A stretch of 64,000 nucleotides of DNA from Corynespora cassiicola (lineage: Eukaryota > Ascomycota > Dothideomycetes > Pleosporales > Corynesporascaceae). Location of the stretch: positions 1,364,001 to 1,428,000 of the forward strand of contig JAEUWY010000005.1 in the NCBI GenBank assembly GCA_022059125.1, read 5' to 3'. Positions 21,757 to 33,843 of the stretch are shown one piece after another (position 1 is the first letter of the stretch; the number at the start of each line of letters is the position of its first letter). Under the pieces are notes generated by a model. It searched no databases. It was not told where the DNA came from and saw only the letters and a program-made list of their open reading frames with translations. Position numbers and translations under genes: made by a program.

Positions 21757-23293
21757 TCTGAGTGGTTTGGTGGTTGTAGTGAGGTGTCTGATGAACCGGG
21801 ATGGAAGCGTCGTGGTGGTAGGCGAAGCTTAGCTTGTTTGCTTGCTTGTTGGAGTAGTAAGAAGAAAAGTGAAGAATGGTATCGTTGGTGGGCGGGCGCT
21901 GCACTATTTATGCGCGGGGGTGTGTAAAGCGGTGGGCAGGGGGGGCTGAAAGACTTGGACGTTGCGTTTGGAGGCGTTACGTTGGGTGGTTGCGGGTAGA
22001 GGTGGGTTTATGGGTGTGTGACGTCACCAGGGTCCGATTGGTTGGTAGGGGTGTACGCGTGAGCGATTCGATTGCTTTTTTGGCCCTAGTTTTCAAGGTG
22101 GTCTCGATCTCCCGCTGGGTTTGCTTATCGCTGCGGGCTGGGCTACTTGTGGTGGTTTGGGCCGTAGGCTGAGTGCGGGCGTGTGGCATCATGCATACGC
22201 CTATGCCTATGCTCGATTGAAGGAATACTGACTTGGCATACGTGATTGTTTCGACTTGATGGCTTACTTTCTTGATACGAGATAAATAAAATACTGTACA
22301 GCTTTGTCTGATATCTAACGTACTGAGGCTCAACTATACACAAATGATTCCTGCAAATGGCGCTAATGTGCAGGCTTCGATATCAACCTCAACAAAACTC
22401 TGTTCCTGGAAGACCTGGGAAAGGCTTCATAGTCAGAGAGAACATAGTTGTTGAAATGCATAAACCCTTATCGTGTGCACCTTGTCAAATAAACAAAGTC
22501 ATAGGTATGCACTGTGTTGCAATTCTCTTGATCTAATGACAGGTCTGCCCACAGATATGTTAGTCCAACGCGAGGGTCCATATCCATACAAATATGGAAG
22601 ATCTTCAAAATCCATACTTCTGTAGTATGCCTACCCCTTGTCAAACTTGTTCATTCGATAAATCGTATTTAGTGGTTAGATGGCCTGTGTGCTTCTTGGA
22701 CTCCACTTGTCCCCTGCGCTTCCTTCTGTGAATATCGTCTGTCACTTGAGACACTGTTGATGCCCCTAACATCTCGGTAGCCTATATGATGCAATTTAAC
22801 ATATAAATTTTGATGAACAATATCGAGTTGGAGTTTTCGGATCTGGGTATCAGACATCTTGTAATGTTGCTATCGCTCCACGTACCTGATCGGCAGGACC
22901 TCGGCCGGACATTTGCGGACATTTACAAAGCAGCAAGACTCCGTGGCCCATTTTTTGGCACCCCTTTGTGGCGCTCTGGGCATTTCGAGCACGAAAAGAC
23001 CTATCCAGAAACCCGTATCTTGTAGCGCCGGACATATTAAAAATAATATTCATCCTCAGATACAGAATGTGGCAAGCGAAACCTTTGTGGGCTTGCGCAT
23101 ATCTCGGACATTTACATCGTCAACAGATTGCTCCCACCGAGAGATGAATGATGTCAAAGCCTGATTTACAATCAACAATTCTTTTCCCTTTACTTCAAAA
23201 GCTTCAAGATGAAGATGATTTCTTTCAAAGCATTCTCAGTAACTTCCTTGTTTAGACTTTCGGATTGTGCGTTGCGTGCATTTGAGTCCGCCG
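21757..23293. other. Divergent promoter region, I78 gene and ABC transporter
   Basis: This 1.5 kb spacer serves the I78-like gene (-) and the ABC transporter (+). A perfect TGACGTCA lies at 22019-22026. Closer to the transporter, CGG/CCG triplets cluster at about 22891-22918 (CGGCAGG, TCGGCCGGA, TGCGGAC). Such triplets are the half-site type bound by Zn2Cys6 regulators. No gene is seen. Confidence 0.5.
22019..22026. promoter_or_regulatory. CRE-like bZIP site TGACGTCA
   Basis: A perfect palindromic TGACGTCA octamer lies about 265 bp upstream of the I78-like gene. In fungi, Atf/CREB-type bZIP factors bind this sequence in stress responses. Use in vivo is inferred. Confidence 0.4.
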
Positions 23294-26200
23294 ATGGGTC
23301 AAGACAGGGTAAGCAATTATCAATATTTGAGGCAAATGAGTGAAACTAATTTTGATTTTTTTTCTCTAAAGAATAGCACTGGCTCGCCAGGACTTCCCAC
23401 GTATCGTCCGGATGGTCGTTCTCTAGGAATATTGTTTGAGGATGTCGACGTCTGGGGCAACGCGGCGGGCGAGTCGCGCGCCCAAGACATGCTCGCAGTT
23501 TTCGAGAACATCCTTTACAATTGGCCCAAAGCACTACTTTTGAAGGCCATTGGGAGATCCAACACAAATCACCGCAGATTAGTACAAGGCGCTGTGGGTG
23601 TAGTGCCTCACGGAGAGACGCTGCTTGTCTTGGGGAGACCGGGTGCAGGCTGTTCAACACTGCTGAAGGTTCTGGCCAACCAACGCTTACCATTCGTTGG
23701 GGTGGACGGCAACGTTCAGTATGGACCCTTCTCTGCTTCTGAAATGGGCACACATTACCGCTCCGAGGTCATTTACAACGCCGAAGATGACGTGCATTTC
23801 CCTACATTGAGCGTTGCAAACACCATGGCATTTGCATTGAAGCTACGCAAGCCTGAGCGACTCAAAGATGAAACCGACAACCAATTTGCGTCCCGCATGA
23901 CGGATGTCATCCTCCGCGCACTCAAGATCGAACATACCAAAGACACCATTGTGGGCGACGCTTATGTGCGCGGTGTGTCGGGCGGAGAGCGCAAGCGTGT
24001 TAGCTTGGCTGAGGTCTTGTCCGCTGCACCGGCAGTGGTTTGCTGGGATAACCCTCTACGCGGACTAGACAGTTCGTCGGCGTTGATGTTTCTTCGACTG
24101 CTCCGAGCTATGTCGACTACGACTGGCATGACCAACATCGTGACGGCATACCAGATCTCGGAAACGATATATCAGGAGTGCTTCGACCGTGTTCTTGTTT
24201 TATACGAAGGCCACGTTGTTTATTCGGGAGCGGCTGGCAACACCGCAAAGGAGTACTTTACTGATCATCTCGGCTTCTTCTGTCCGCAGCGCCAGACTAC
24301 ACCAGACTTTCTCACGGCCGTCACTTCGCCTGACGAGCAATGGATTGACGAGACTCTTGCGACCCCACCGCCATTGACCCCCGAAGGGATGTCAGAAGCC
24401 TTTCGCCGTAGCCCTGCGTATCAGTCGCTCCAGGCTGAGATACGGCAGTATCAGAATTCATTATTGAATTCCGATGCAAGAGCGGCACAATTCGAGCAGG
24501 AAGTAGGGTTGACCAAGACGCGCATGACAACGGAGTCGGCTACAACCGTTCGAGCAGTTCATACTCAGCTTCTAGTTGCGATGAAGCGATATTACCAACT
24601 GGTCTGGGGCGGTCGCTCGACCCTTTTCACGATTCTCGCACTCAATACCATCAATGGTCTCGTCATTGGTGCTGCTTACTTCCAATCGCCAAATACGTAC
24701 ATGGGCGCCTTCCAGCGAAGTGGCGCCATTTTCTTTGCTTTGATATATTTCGCTTTGAACGGTCTGGCCGAGGCCAGCTCAATGATCCATGCACGCCCGA
24801 TCCTGCAGAAACACCATTCCCTTGGTCTACTGAATCCTGGGCTCTCAGCTGTGGCAGTGACTATCGCCGATCTCCCGATCTGTTTTGTTCAGACGATCTT
24901 CTTCACACTTCCATACTATTTCCTTGTCGGGCTTCAGATGAAAGCGGATGGATATTGGTTTTTCGAACTCATCATATTCGCAGCATACGCCTCGTTCCTT
25001 GCTCTTTTTCGAGCGCTAGGCGCTACAGCACCCAATATTCCCATAGCATTGCTTCTTGGTGGCATCGCGTTGCCAATCATTCTGCTTCACTCCGGATATG
25101 CGCCTCCATGGCCCACCTTACTGGGATGGGATGCTTGGATTCGCCGCATCAGCCCAAGTCCTTACGCGCTCGAGGCTCTCATGGGTTATGACTTCCAGGA
25201 TGCCACCCTGCAATGCGAAGCGAGTGAGTTGGTGCCATCGGGACCAGCCTACGAGGTAAACTTCTCCCCCTTCTTATACCTTGAAGGCAATATGCTAATA
25301 ATCGCGTATTCAGAATATTAGCATCGCAAATCAGGGTTGTTCTATTCCTGGGAATACCCCAGGGTCTGCTACCGTGCCAGGGTCGAGATATCTTCAAGTG
25401 CAATTCGACTATCTTCCCAGCCATGCATGGCGCAACTTCGGCATTATTATCAGCTTCTGGGTCATATTCGTCATATGGCAGTGTCTGGCTCAAGCATATA
25501 TGACGGAGCACGCAAGCGACGGTGTCTTTGGTCGTGTATACAAGAGAAGTGCCGTGATTCCAGTCGAGACAAAAGCCAAACAGGATGGGAAGAAGCAATT
25601 CGACATAGAAGCGCAAACGAGAGTTCCATCTCCTGAAAGTCAGAGCACTCAGGTCGATAGCAGCACACAAAACATGAATATTGGTAATAAGGTATGAAGC
25701 AAAGTACCCTCGCAAAAAATTATTTTTGCTGATTGAACCAGGCAGCTTTCGTCTTTTCCGAGGTCACCTATAAGATCACGACTGCCGATGGTCCTCGGAC
25801 TTTACTGAACTCGGTCAGCGGTTACGTCAAACCTGGACAGCTGACAGCTCTCATGGGCGCCTCCGGTGCCGGGAAGACGACATTGCTTGACACATTGGCT
25901 CAGAGGAAGACAGACGGCAGCGTATCCGGCGATATCAGAATTGGCGGCCAATCCGTGATAGACCTTGGCAAAGCATTCTCTCAGGCCTGTGGATTCTGCA
26001 TGCAACAAGATGTCCATGAACCCGGAACAACAGTTCGCGAAGCCCTCATGTTCTCTGCCATGATGCGCCGACCCCTCAGCATTCCGAAAGCGGAGAAACA
26101 ACAGCACGTCGAAAATGTAATGGATCTGCTGGCTCTTCAGCCCATTGCTGATGCTATGATCGGCGTCCCCGGCGAGGGTGGCTTAGGGGTCGAGGAGCGC

Positions 26201-27610
26201 AAAAGGTTGACGATCGGTGTTGAACTGGCTGCCGACCCTTCCGCTCTTCTGTTCCTCGATGAACCCACCTCTGGCTTAGACAGTCAGGCTGCCTACTCTC
26301 TGGTTCGTTTCTTGCAAGATATTGCAGCGTCTGGGGTCCCTATCATTTGCACCATTCATCAACCATCGGCCATCATTTTCGACATGTTTGACCACATCAT
26401 GCTGCTGGCACCGGGAGGCCAAACGATATACTTTGGCGAAACCGGCGATCAATCCAGCACTGTAGTGGAATATTTCGCTCGAAATGGCGTAGAGATGGAT
26501 AGCACGGCTAATCCGGCCGAGTTTATTCTCGAGACTGTTGCAGAACGATCTGTCGCCGACGAATGGGCTTCGCGGTGGAGGACGTCGCCGGAGAATCAGG
26601 CGGTGGTCCAGCAGATCGAAGCGATAAACCAAGATTCTCCAAAAACCGACCTGGAGTCGCACTCGCTGCCTTTCTTGAGCCAGGTTACTCTGCTTATCCA
26701 GCGTCATGCTATATCGGTATGGCGAGATGGCTTTTACGGTTTCAGTCGACTGGTAAAGACCGCATTTATGGCCATGTTCGTGGGCTTTGCCTTTTTCATG
26801 CCTGGAGACACCCAACAAAACGCCCAGAACAGGATCTTGATCATGTTGTTGCTTCAATGGATAGTTCCTGCCAGTTGTGGAGACCTGCAGAGTATGTGGT
26901 ACGCAAAGTGGGCTCTGTTCACCGCAAGGGAGCGATCTGGTGTGGGGTACCATCCTTTGGCACTGTGCACAGCACTTGTCGCAGTTGAAATACCATTGGC
27001 AATAGTCATCTACACTATCGGCTTCTTGTGTGGTTGGCTCCCTGTAGGACTCGGATATGCTGGATTCGGGTACTTGAATCTACTAGCATTAAGCATGTTT
27101 GGCATCGGGTATCCATTCGCGATTGCCAGCCTGAGCATCAACGAAGAGGTCGCTGGCTATACCAACAGCTTGGTCTGGTGTGTCATGGCTACATTTGGCG
27201 GCATCGCGATACCACACAGCAAAATGAATGACTTTTATCGACCATGGCTGTTTTGGGCAGACCCACTTCGCTATTGGTTAGGGACCACTGCAGCTGCAGC
27301 GCTGCATGAGGTGCCTGTGCGGTGCGCAGACCAGGAATTGACCATGATAGAACCTCCGGTCGGGTCGACTTGCGGAGAATACATGGGCAACTGTCTGTCA
27401 ACCAAGCCTGGTTATATCGAGAATCCCAACGCTACCGAAGCGTGTGCCTTCTGCGCTTATAGCACCGGCGACGAGTATATAGCTCAGTTTAGTTTCTTCT
27501 TCTCTGAGCGATGGCGCGATTGGGGGATTTTCACTGGCTTCTGTATTTCAACATTATGTCTTGTCTTTTTGGTCAGCTGGTTGCGATACGGGAGGGTTTG
27601 GAAACGCTAG
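23294..27610 (+). CDS. PDR-type (ABCG) full-size ABC transporter
   Basis: This encodes about 1381 residues with the PDR order NBD1-TMD1-NBD2-TMD2. Exons are 23294-23308, 23372-25255, 25314-25691 and 25742-27610. The ATG at 23294 gives a five-codon first exon. Its 63 bp intron has GTAAGC, an AACTAAT branch site and AAAG, but it is in frame, so retention would also read through. NBD1 has the degenerate Walker A typical of PDR proteins (GRPGAGCSTLL, about 94-104), signature VSGGERKR and Walker B ending WDNPLRGLDSS. NBD2 has a canonical Walker A GASGAGKTTLL (about 798), signature region GLGVEERKRLTIGVELAADP and LLFLDEPTSGLDS. Each TMD has about six helices. The N-terminus before NBD1 is short for the family. 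Such pumps export azoles, toxins or secondary metabolites; the substrate here is unknown. A Zn2Cys6 regulator follows on the same strand. Confidence 0.93.
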
Positions 27611-27874
27611 AGGACTTGTAGTTGGGCCCTAACGCAGTAGTTCCGTGTTTATTAGAAGTTGAATCGTACTCCATCGGCGCCATTTCGCTTCGGCCCACAT
27701 ACCATCCCGATTCGCCTGCAAGTTATGGTTTGTGCAGTACTAAAAGCTCCAATTTTTCATGCTAAGCTTTCTTTTGATACTGCTGACAAATGTAACTCAG
27801 AATGAAACCTCCGTGTAACTGAACATTTACGGATTCGCTCGACTTTCCACCTCATTACTTTCCACGAATACTTT

Positions 27875-27882
27875 TGACGTCA
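27875..27882. promoter_or_regulatory. CRE-like TGACGTCA abutting a start codon
   Basis: A perfect TGACGTCA ends one base before the ATG of the Zn2Cys6 gene. This is an unusual place for a transcription factor site and may be chance. Confidence 0.25.
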
Positions 27883-27883
27883 G

Positions 27884-30053
27884 ATGGCCCCTCCTGGATC
27901 AAATACCCACCTGCACAATGCTTGCATAAACTGCAAGAGCCGGAAGATTCGTTGTTCTGGCGAACAACCATGCCTCTCATGTGGGAGGCATGGCCGAGCC
28001 TGCATATACCAGCCGTTAAAACCGCGAGGCAGAAAACGCAAGGACCTTTCAAGTAATCCGACCCCAGGCTCTCCTATCCACACTAGTCCCGGCCCGCTAG
28101 CAGCCAAACGACTTGAACAACTACGTACCGGAGTTACCATCCGCCAGCCTGGAACAGGTGCTGTCCAATTCTATGGGCCAGCTTCTCACATATCTTTCAT
28201 GTACGCTTTCTATCGACGTATCCACCGGAATCCTAACGCTTCTGACTCCGAAGAAGCGTTTCGTGCCATGCAAGAGTGGGGTCTGGACAAATTCACCTTC
28301 CCATTAAGGACAATAACACACACTGTCCCCTCTGCTCTACAGGCCTGTTTATGCCGGGAGAAATGTGTCAGCTTCATCGACACGTTTTTTAATGTCTGCC
28401 ATCCACAATACCCGTTTCTTGTCCGCAAAGAGGTTGAACGTCAATGGGAGCGTTTATGGGAGCCGCCTGAGCCAGAAGGAGATATCTATGATCAAAACAT
28501 GTTCACATCGCGCAGCATCGTTATGATGGTGTTGGCTATCGGGGCAAGCATGTCGGGCTCTTCGCCAGAGCGAGACTCCAAGCTCATTGAGAGATGGGTT
28601 TCGCACCTAGCATCCCAGGCGCAACTGAGAGATTTTGCGTTTGTAGATACATCGCTCAGTGGTGTCCGCTTACTACTGTTGAAATCCATCCTTGCCATTC
28701 AACAGATGCGTCTTAATGAAGCACATTTGTTTGCCAGCCATGCGGCTGCCAATGCAAACGCTCTGGGTATGAATCGGGCACAAGTTGCTAATGGATCCCA
28801 CCCCGAGATGCATCGTTGTCGCATCACATTCTGGACACTCTATTCAACTGAGCGCTTGGTCACACTCTGCACTGGTAGACCGTCCAGCATTCGAGAAGAA
28901 TCTATTGATGTGTCACTGCCAGAGTGTTTGCCCAGCTCAGAAGGCGATGAGACGACGAATCTGGCCTATGTGCATGCCACGGCTGCACTAGCCAAGACAG
29001 CGGACCGTATCAACGATGGCATATACCTAACGGCCAGGAACTGTGCTGCTCCACTTGAACAGATAGCGATTGAGTGTGACGCTGAATTAGACAACACCAT
29101 GCAGCGACTGCCATCGTTTTTGCATTTCTTCGATGCAGATATGCCGCCTAGCCCACATACTTGGCAGGAAGTACAGCGCATTTCCTTAGGACTCAATTAC
29201 TATCATTGCCGCATCCTCATGTACCGGCCGCTAGCACATCTTGCTACATTGTACAGCACAAATGAAGAAGCTCTCGCAGAGGCGAAGGCATTAGGCATAA
29301 GAGATATGCAGCACGGCATCTCCCAGGCCACATCAGCCGCCAAGTCACTGATAGATCTCGCCATCACAGCCTTGGATAATCGCGTGCCCATCATGAGACA
29401 AGACTCAGGAGTTGCATACAATATCATCGGTGCCTGTCTGACCCTCCTATATCGCCTTTTTCATGGGACCACGAGGGTGTCCAGCAGCGAGGTGACTGAT
29501 ATCTTTCGAGTTGTCCAGGATGGTATTCGCTGCCTAGATTATATGGGGAACCTCGGCCCTAAATTCGGCAGAACAACGTTGAGTGAACGCATACTGAGTG
29601 CCGCCAAAGACGCCTTCAAGTCTGCCCAAGAAGAAGCTGGTGACCTAAGAGCCTTACACGACCAGGGTGATCATAGCGCCGAAAACCAAGAGACGACATT
29701 TGATCTCGATCCCGATTTACTGCTGGCCCAGTTCCCATGGTTAGGGTAAGTTTTCATCACAATCTCAACCGCATGCTTCGAATAAGTTTGTCTGACGAGC
29801 TTTTAGCAGTGCCGTGCCGTCAGTCCACGAATCCGATTCGATTCCAACACCTCTGACGTCTGTGAATGAAAATGGGCACTTGAACACGGGGATGAGTAGC
29901 GGGGATTTGTATTCGATTCTTTTCAGTCCTGCGCCCCCCATCGACGGGTCGACAGAATCCAACATGTACAACTTGGGGGTATATCCGTGGTCGCACGGCT
30001 CGGGTCGAGATCTTGGGCGTTACAGCGAAAATGGTGGTAATGGGAGTCTTTAG
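27884..30053 (+). CDS. Zn2Cys6 binuclear cluster transcription factor
   Basis: This encodes about 702 residues in two exons, 27884-29745 and 29807-30053, with a 61 bp GT-AG intron in phase 2. The DNA-binding cluster is at the N-terminus: Cys14, 17, 24, 30, 33 and 40 (C-x2-C-x6-C-x5-C-x2-C-x6-C), followed by a basic KPRGRKRK stretch. The middle carries the fungal-specific regulatory domain. Its core motif region includes RCRITFWTLYSTERLVTLCT followed by GRPSSI, which is diagnostic. The C-terminal exon is acidic and Ser/Pro-rich, as expected for an activation region. It lies 273 bp downstream of the PDR transporter on the same strand, an arrangement common for a pump and its regulator. Direct control is inferred, not shown. 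Confidence 0.94.
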
Positions 30054-30655
30054 AACCATGTTCATCGAGGTGATTGCATCATTCTTTCGGGTTCTGGAGT
30101 TGTATAATGTTAGGGTACTTAAAATAGAGCTAAGATACCAGGCGTGGCTGAAGGGCTTCTTATGAAACCGAGAGGACGGAACAATCGTTTACCCAAAGAA
30201 GCTATAATGACCCACACCAAAACGGAGGTTCCAAGGTTTCCACACTAACCTTGGAAGTCAGATGGCAGGGGTGTTCAGCTCACGACTCACCCACGTGACC
30301 CTGCAAAGCCACACTTAGGTAGCTTTGGGCCTCAATGGGAAGGAGGGGTAAATCTCAGCGCAACGCCAAAGCCAATACAGGGCGCTGAGATGACTTGGCT
30401 GCCTGCGCCGCATCATTCGCCCCATGTTCCTACCAAGAGTAAAAATAATGCATTATGCACCATAGGTTTTTTTTCGCGCCAGGAACAAGCATCGAAAGAG
30501 GTGGACCATTCACGTCATTCACGTCATGGTGCACCGCCACAGCGTACCGGTCACAGCTGACTGACTCCCGTGAACCCATTCTTACATAGCTCCTTCGATT
30601 CTCGCCTCGCTCACCTGAACACCACAATTTCCTGCCTTCGCTCATTTTCGTGATC
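30054..30655. other. Intergenic region, promoter of hetC
   Basis: This lies between two same-strand genes. A tandem 9-bp repeat (ATTCACGTC twice) lies at 30508-30525, about 130 bp before the hetC ATG. No gene is seen. Confidence 0.6.
30508..30525 (-). promoter_or_regulatory. Tandem TGACGTGA-type bZIP half-sites upstream of hetC
   Basis: Two perfect 9-bp direct repeats, read on - as GACGTGAAT, place two CRE/ATF-like half-sites (ACGTCA on +) nine bases apart. They are 131-148 bp upstream of the hetC start. Confidence 0.35.
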
Positions 30656-33348
30656 ATGGCTGGATCCGCAAAATATTTGCTTCTCGTCGCCATCGCTTTG
30701 CTGGTGCTCCTGCCCGGCAAAGCGGATGCTTTTGGCGCCGGGAATATCGCGTCCATCTCCAAGATTGAGGGGAAAAACTGGCGTCATGGCGATATCGAAG
30801 ACATGCTGGAGCTTGTCGCCTGTCTAAAAGGCCACAAGTGGTCCTCTATGATGATCAAGGTAGCTCTCAAACCACATGCGCGCTGATATCCAAGCTGATT
30901 TGCCAAGCGCGTATACTTTGGCAACTGGTTGCGAGATTACTCCCAGGTACGTCTCGTGTCCGCGTTGGGAGAGCGTCAGACTGACTTTCAAAGGCCGTCG
31001 ATACAGCTACCCTTGCAAAAGTCCAGGTGAGTTTTCGAACCCGATCGTGTGCCGGATATCCGAATGCTAATTCGCGCCAAGGCCGAGACCATACGCGTCC
31101 TTGTGTGGGTGCTGTCGTTCATGTCCATGGGGTATGCGACCGGTGAATTCGAAGTTACTTCGGAGCGACTTGGTGTATACAGACCCGAGGAACACATCGG
31201 TATGCTGCCCATCTCTTCCTTGCTGTGCCACATCTGACCAAAGTCCAGATAACCCTGTAAGAATGTGCAAACACGTGAGACTAACGAGATGCTCATGGAA
31301 TTTGTAGAAAGACTATGCCGATAACCAAGATGCTCGGCAATTCGACCCTCGACTGCGTGGACCGGTCTCGGAGGAGGAATTGCAAGTAGATCCTTATACA
31401 GGTACATGCCTGCTTCTTCTTCTATCCACCACATGAATATGTCCTAATGTTTTTAGGAATGAAAAACTACATAGCAAACGAACAGGGCGGCTGGGCCACA
31501 TCGTCGGGCTATGTCAAATTCTCTTTCGCTCGCGCTATTCATTATGGTCGCATGTACACCAGCGGTCCATCTGGCCAACGTGGGAAAGAAGAAGACCTCT
31601 GCGAAGCGCTCCGATGCTTAGGTCAGGGGTTGCACTGTTTGGAAGACTATGGCGCTCACACCAACTATTGTGAGCTTGTCCTTCGGGAGATGGGTTACAA
31701 CAACGTTTTCCCGCACGTAGGAACCGAGACTGGGCTTGTCCTGAATGGAAAGCACGTGTACCCCTTGGTCACCGGCACCTTTGGTGGAGTCGATTTCTTC
31801 CATTCTGTCCTGGGAGAGGTCACGGATCACGTCACTCAGTCTGAAATTGACGAGGTCAACACGGCACTCGCCGATGCGCTCACGACTAACACCAAGGGAA
31901 ATGAACGAAGCAACTGCAGTGCCCTCACTGATGTGCTCGGTAAAGTCCCGGGAACCAGTGGCCTGATCCAAGAGGCTCTTTCTCTGCAAGCATCCTCGGA
32001 CGCCCAGGCAGCTGCCAACCAGAGACAGCGTAGCGGTGGATACGACGCATACAGCAGCTCCCGAGCGGATCCAATGCAATTTGATGCACCTCCGGGCTCA
32101 GTAGGCGGACCTCCTGGTCCAGAGATTCCTGGCACTAACACGGACCCCGCTACCATCATCCCCAAGATCTACCCAATTCTAGAGTTCAGGGACAAGGTCG
32201 TGCGAAACATCTCCGCAATCATCTCCAAGATTCCCGGCCTGGAGAAATTGATTGAGACCATCACCGAACGCGTGACAATTTTCGTGTTGTCACTCTTGGC
32301 TCCTTTCATCATGCCCATCATCGAGGCGGCATCCAAGCAGCTCAAAGCTGGCTCTTCCACGGTCGTGGAGGCCGCTGCGAAGCATCAGTTCGAGGTTTGG
32401 ACCAACCCTCACAGCTCGGATCCCACCCACAGTATGCTTTCCAAGGATCATTTCTCCAACATTCTCAATGAACCCGCTGGCCAAGTCGCTGCCGAGATTT
32501 TGAAGTACGTCGCACCTCGCGTCATTTATGCCATGGACCACCCGGATGTGCCCGTCGATCAGGTTCTCGATGATTGTATGCGCGTCTTCCACCACCCAGC
32601 CCTACGTGATCACCGATGTGAAGTCCACAACAAGATGCACGAGGTTGTTGAACAATGGGCACACAATTACCACGGCAAAGACCTCAATGATATCCTTAGC
32701 TCAGAGTCTGTCCGTGCTGGCCACAACCACAGTGGCCAACATGACCACACTCACGGCGCAGCGGGTCATGGTGCCGCAAATGCGGCCTCATTCGGAGGTC
32801 ACAGCCACGGTCACGGCGGACATGGTGGCGGCCACAGCGGCGGACACAGCCACTCGGGTTCTGCAAGTGGAGGCGGCCTCTTTGGAAGTCTTGCTAGCAA
32901 CCTTCCCGGTGGTCTTGGAAATAAGCTCAGTCCCGCCCTGAACATGTTCAGCAGCTCGCGCGAGGGAGGAGACGGCCACCCGTCTTCATCTGGGGCGCCA
33001 TATCAGCCACCCCACTCGCCCTTCCAGCCCTACCAGTCTTCGTATTCTGGCGGCGCTGGTGGTGAGCCCTACAATGCCCCACCACCTGGTCCTCCTGGCG
33101 GCGGCTGGGGTCATCAAGGGCAGTACACTGGCGGACAAGGCGTCGAGCCTGCATATGCTATGCCTACGTCTTATCAGCAAGGCTACGAGAACTATGGCTC
33201 TGGCCCTGGAGGATATGACGCATATGGCGGATACCAACAGCCTCCGCCACCACCACAGGGAGGTTATGATGCCTATGGTGGATACAACCAAGGCCCACCT
33301 CCATCCGGGGGTCGGCCATGGGGTCAAGGGGGCAATTCTGGTTGGTGA
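30656..33348 (+). CDS. hetC: HET-C heterokaryon incompatibility protein family
   Basis: This encodes about 795 residues in seven exons: 30656-30859, 30908-30946, 30994-31026, 31082-31199, 31249-31256, 31308-31401 and 31457-33348. Exon 5 is only 8 nt. The phases close correctly only with it, restoring the conserved EEHIDNPKDYADN region. A signal peptide (YLLLVAIALLVLLPG, cleavage near ADA|FGAGN) leads into the HET-C core (WRHGDIEDML, YFGNWLRDYSQ, GMKNYIANEQGGW). A hydrophobic segment at about 400-425 (IFVLSLLAPFIMPII) may be membrane-associated. The tail, from about residue 600, is rich in Gly, His and Pro, with repeated GGYDAYGGY-like units. In Neurospora het-c is a plasma-membrane-associated allorecognition gene whose alleles differ in a short indel-rich segment. 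Whether this copy functions in self-recognition is unknown, and no pin-c-like partner is adjacent. Confidence 0.94.
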
Positions 33349-33843
33349 TTGATACCTCGGAGAAACTCGATGGGTTATGCCTTTTCGGAGTAATGGAACG
33401 ACCGGGACAGGGTGGCCGGACGGAGTTGTAGGAACGGAGCTTGGAGAGGTAGAATTTCCTTGGTACAGTGTCTCCAGTTGAGACTGTGCAGCTTTAATGA
33501 TTGCGTCTCGATACTTCACATTTCCATTTGTTTCCCACTCTTCAATTGACCAAAAGGCGATTCTTGATTGAAATCAACAGAGCAGAGATTTTATATTAGG
33601 CCTAGACCTCCCTATCTTGCTGTTTTTCACATTGCAGCTACACACATCTCGAGGATGAAGAATCGCTTTCTCTCCAAATACAGTTGATGAAAGCCCAAAA
33701 CAACAAAAGCCAAATGAACGCCGGCGGTAATGCTGGCGTGTCGTAAAGGATGGGTTACATTTATCGCGCGGTGCTGGTGTTACACTAAAGATACATTGGG
33801 AGGTCGGAGACCCGCGGCAGGGCGGAGGCTAATTGGAATTCGT
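33349..33843. other. Convergent 3' flanks of hetC and hsp10
   Basis: Only 3' untranslated-type sequence is expected here. No further feature is recognised. Confidence 0.6.

Noticed and set aside
1479..30053. A single large biosynthetic cluster joining the P450 arm and the ABC/Zn2Cys6 pair
   Set aside because: UBE2S, RIC1 and other housekeeping genes separate them, and no backbone synthase is present in the window.
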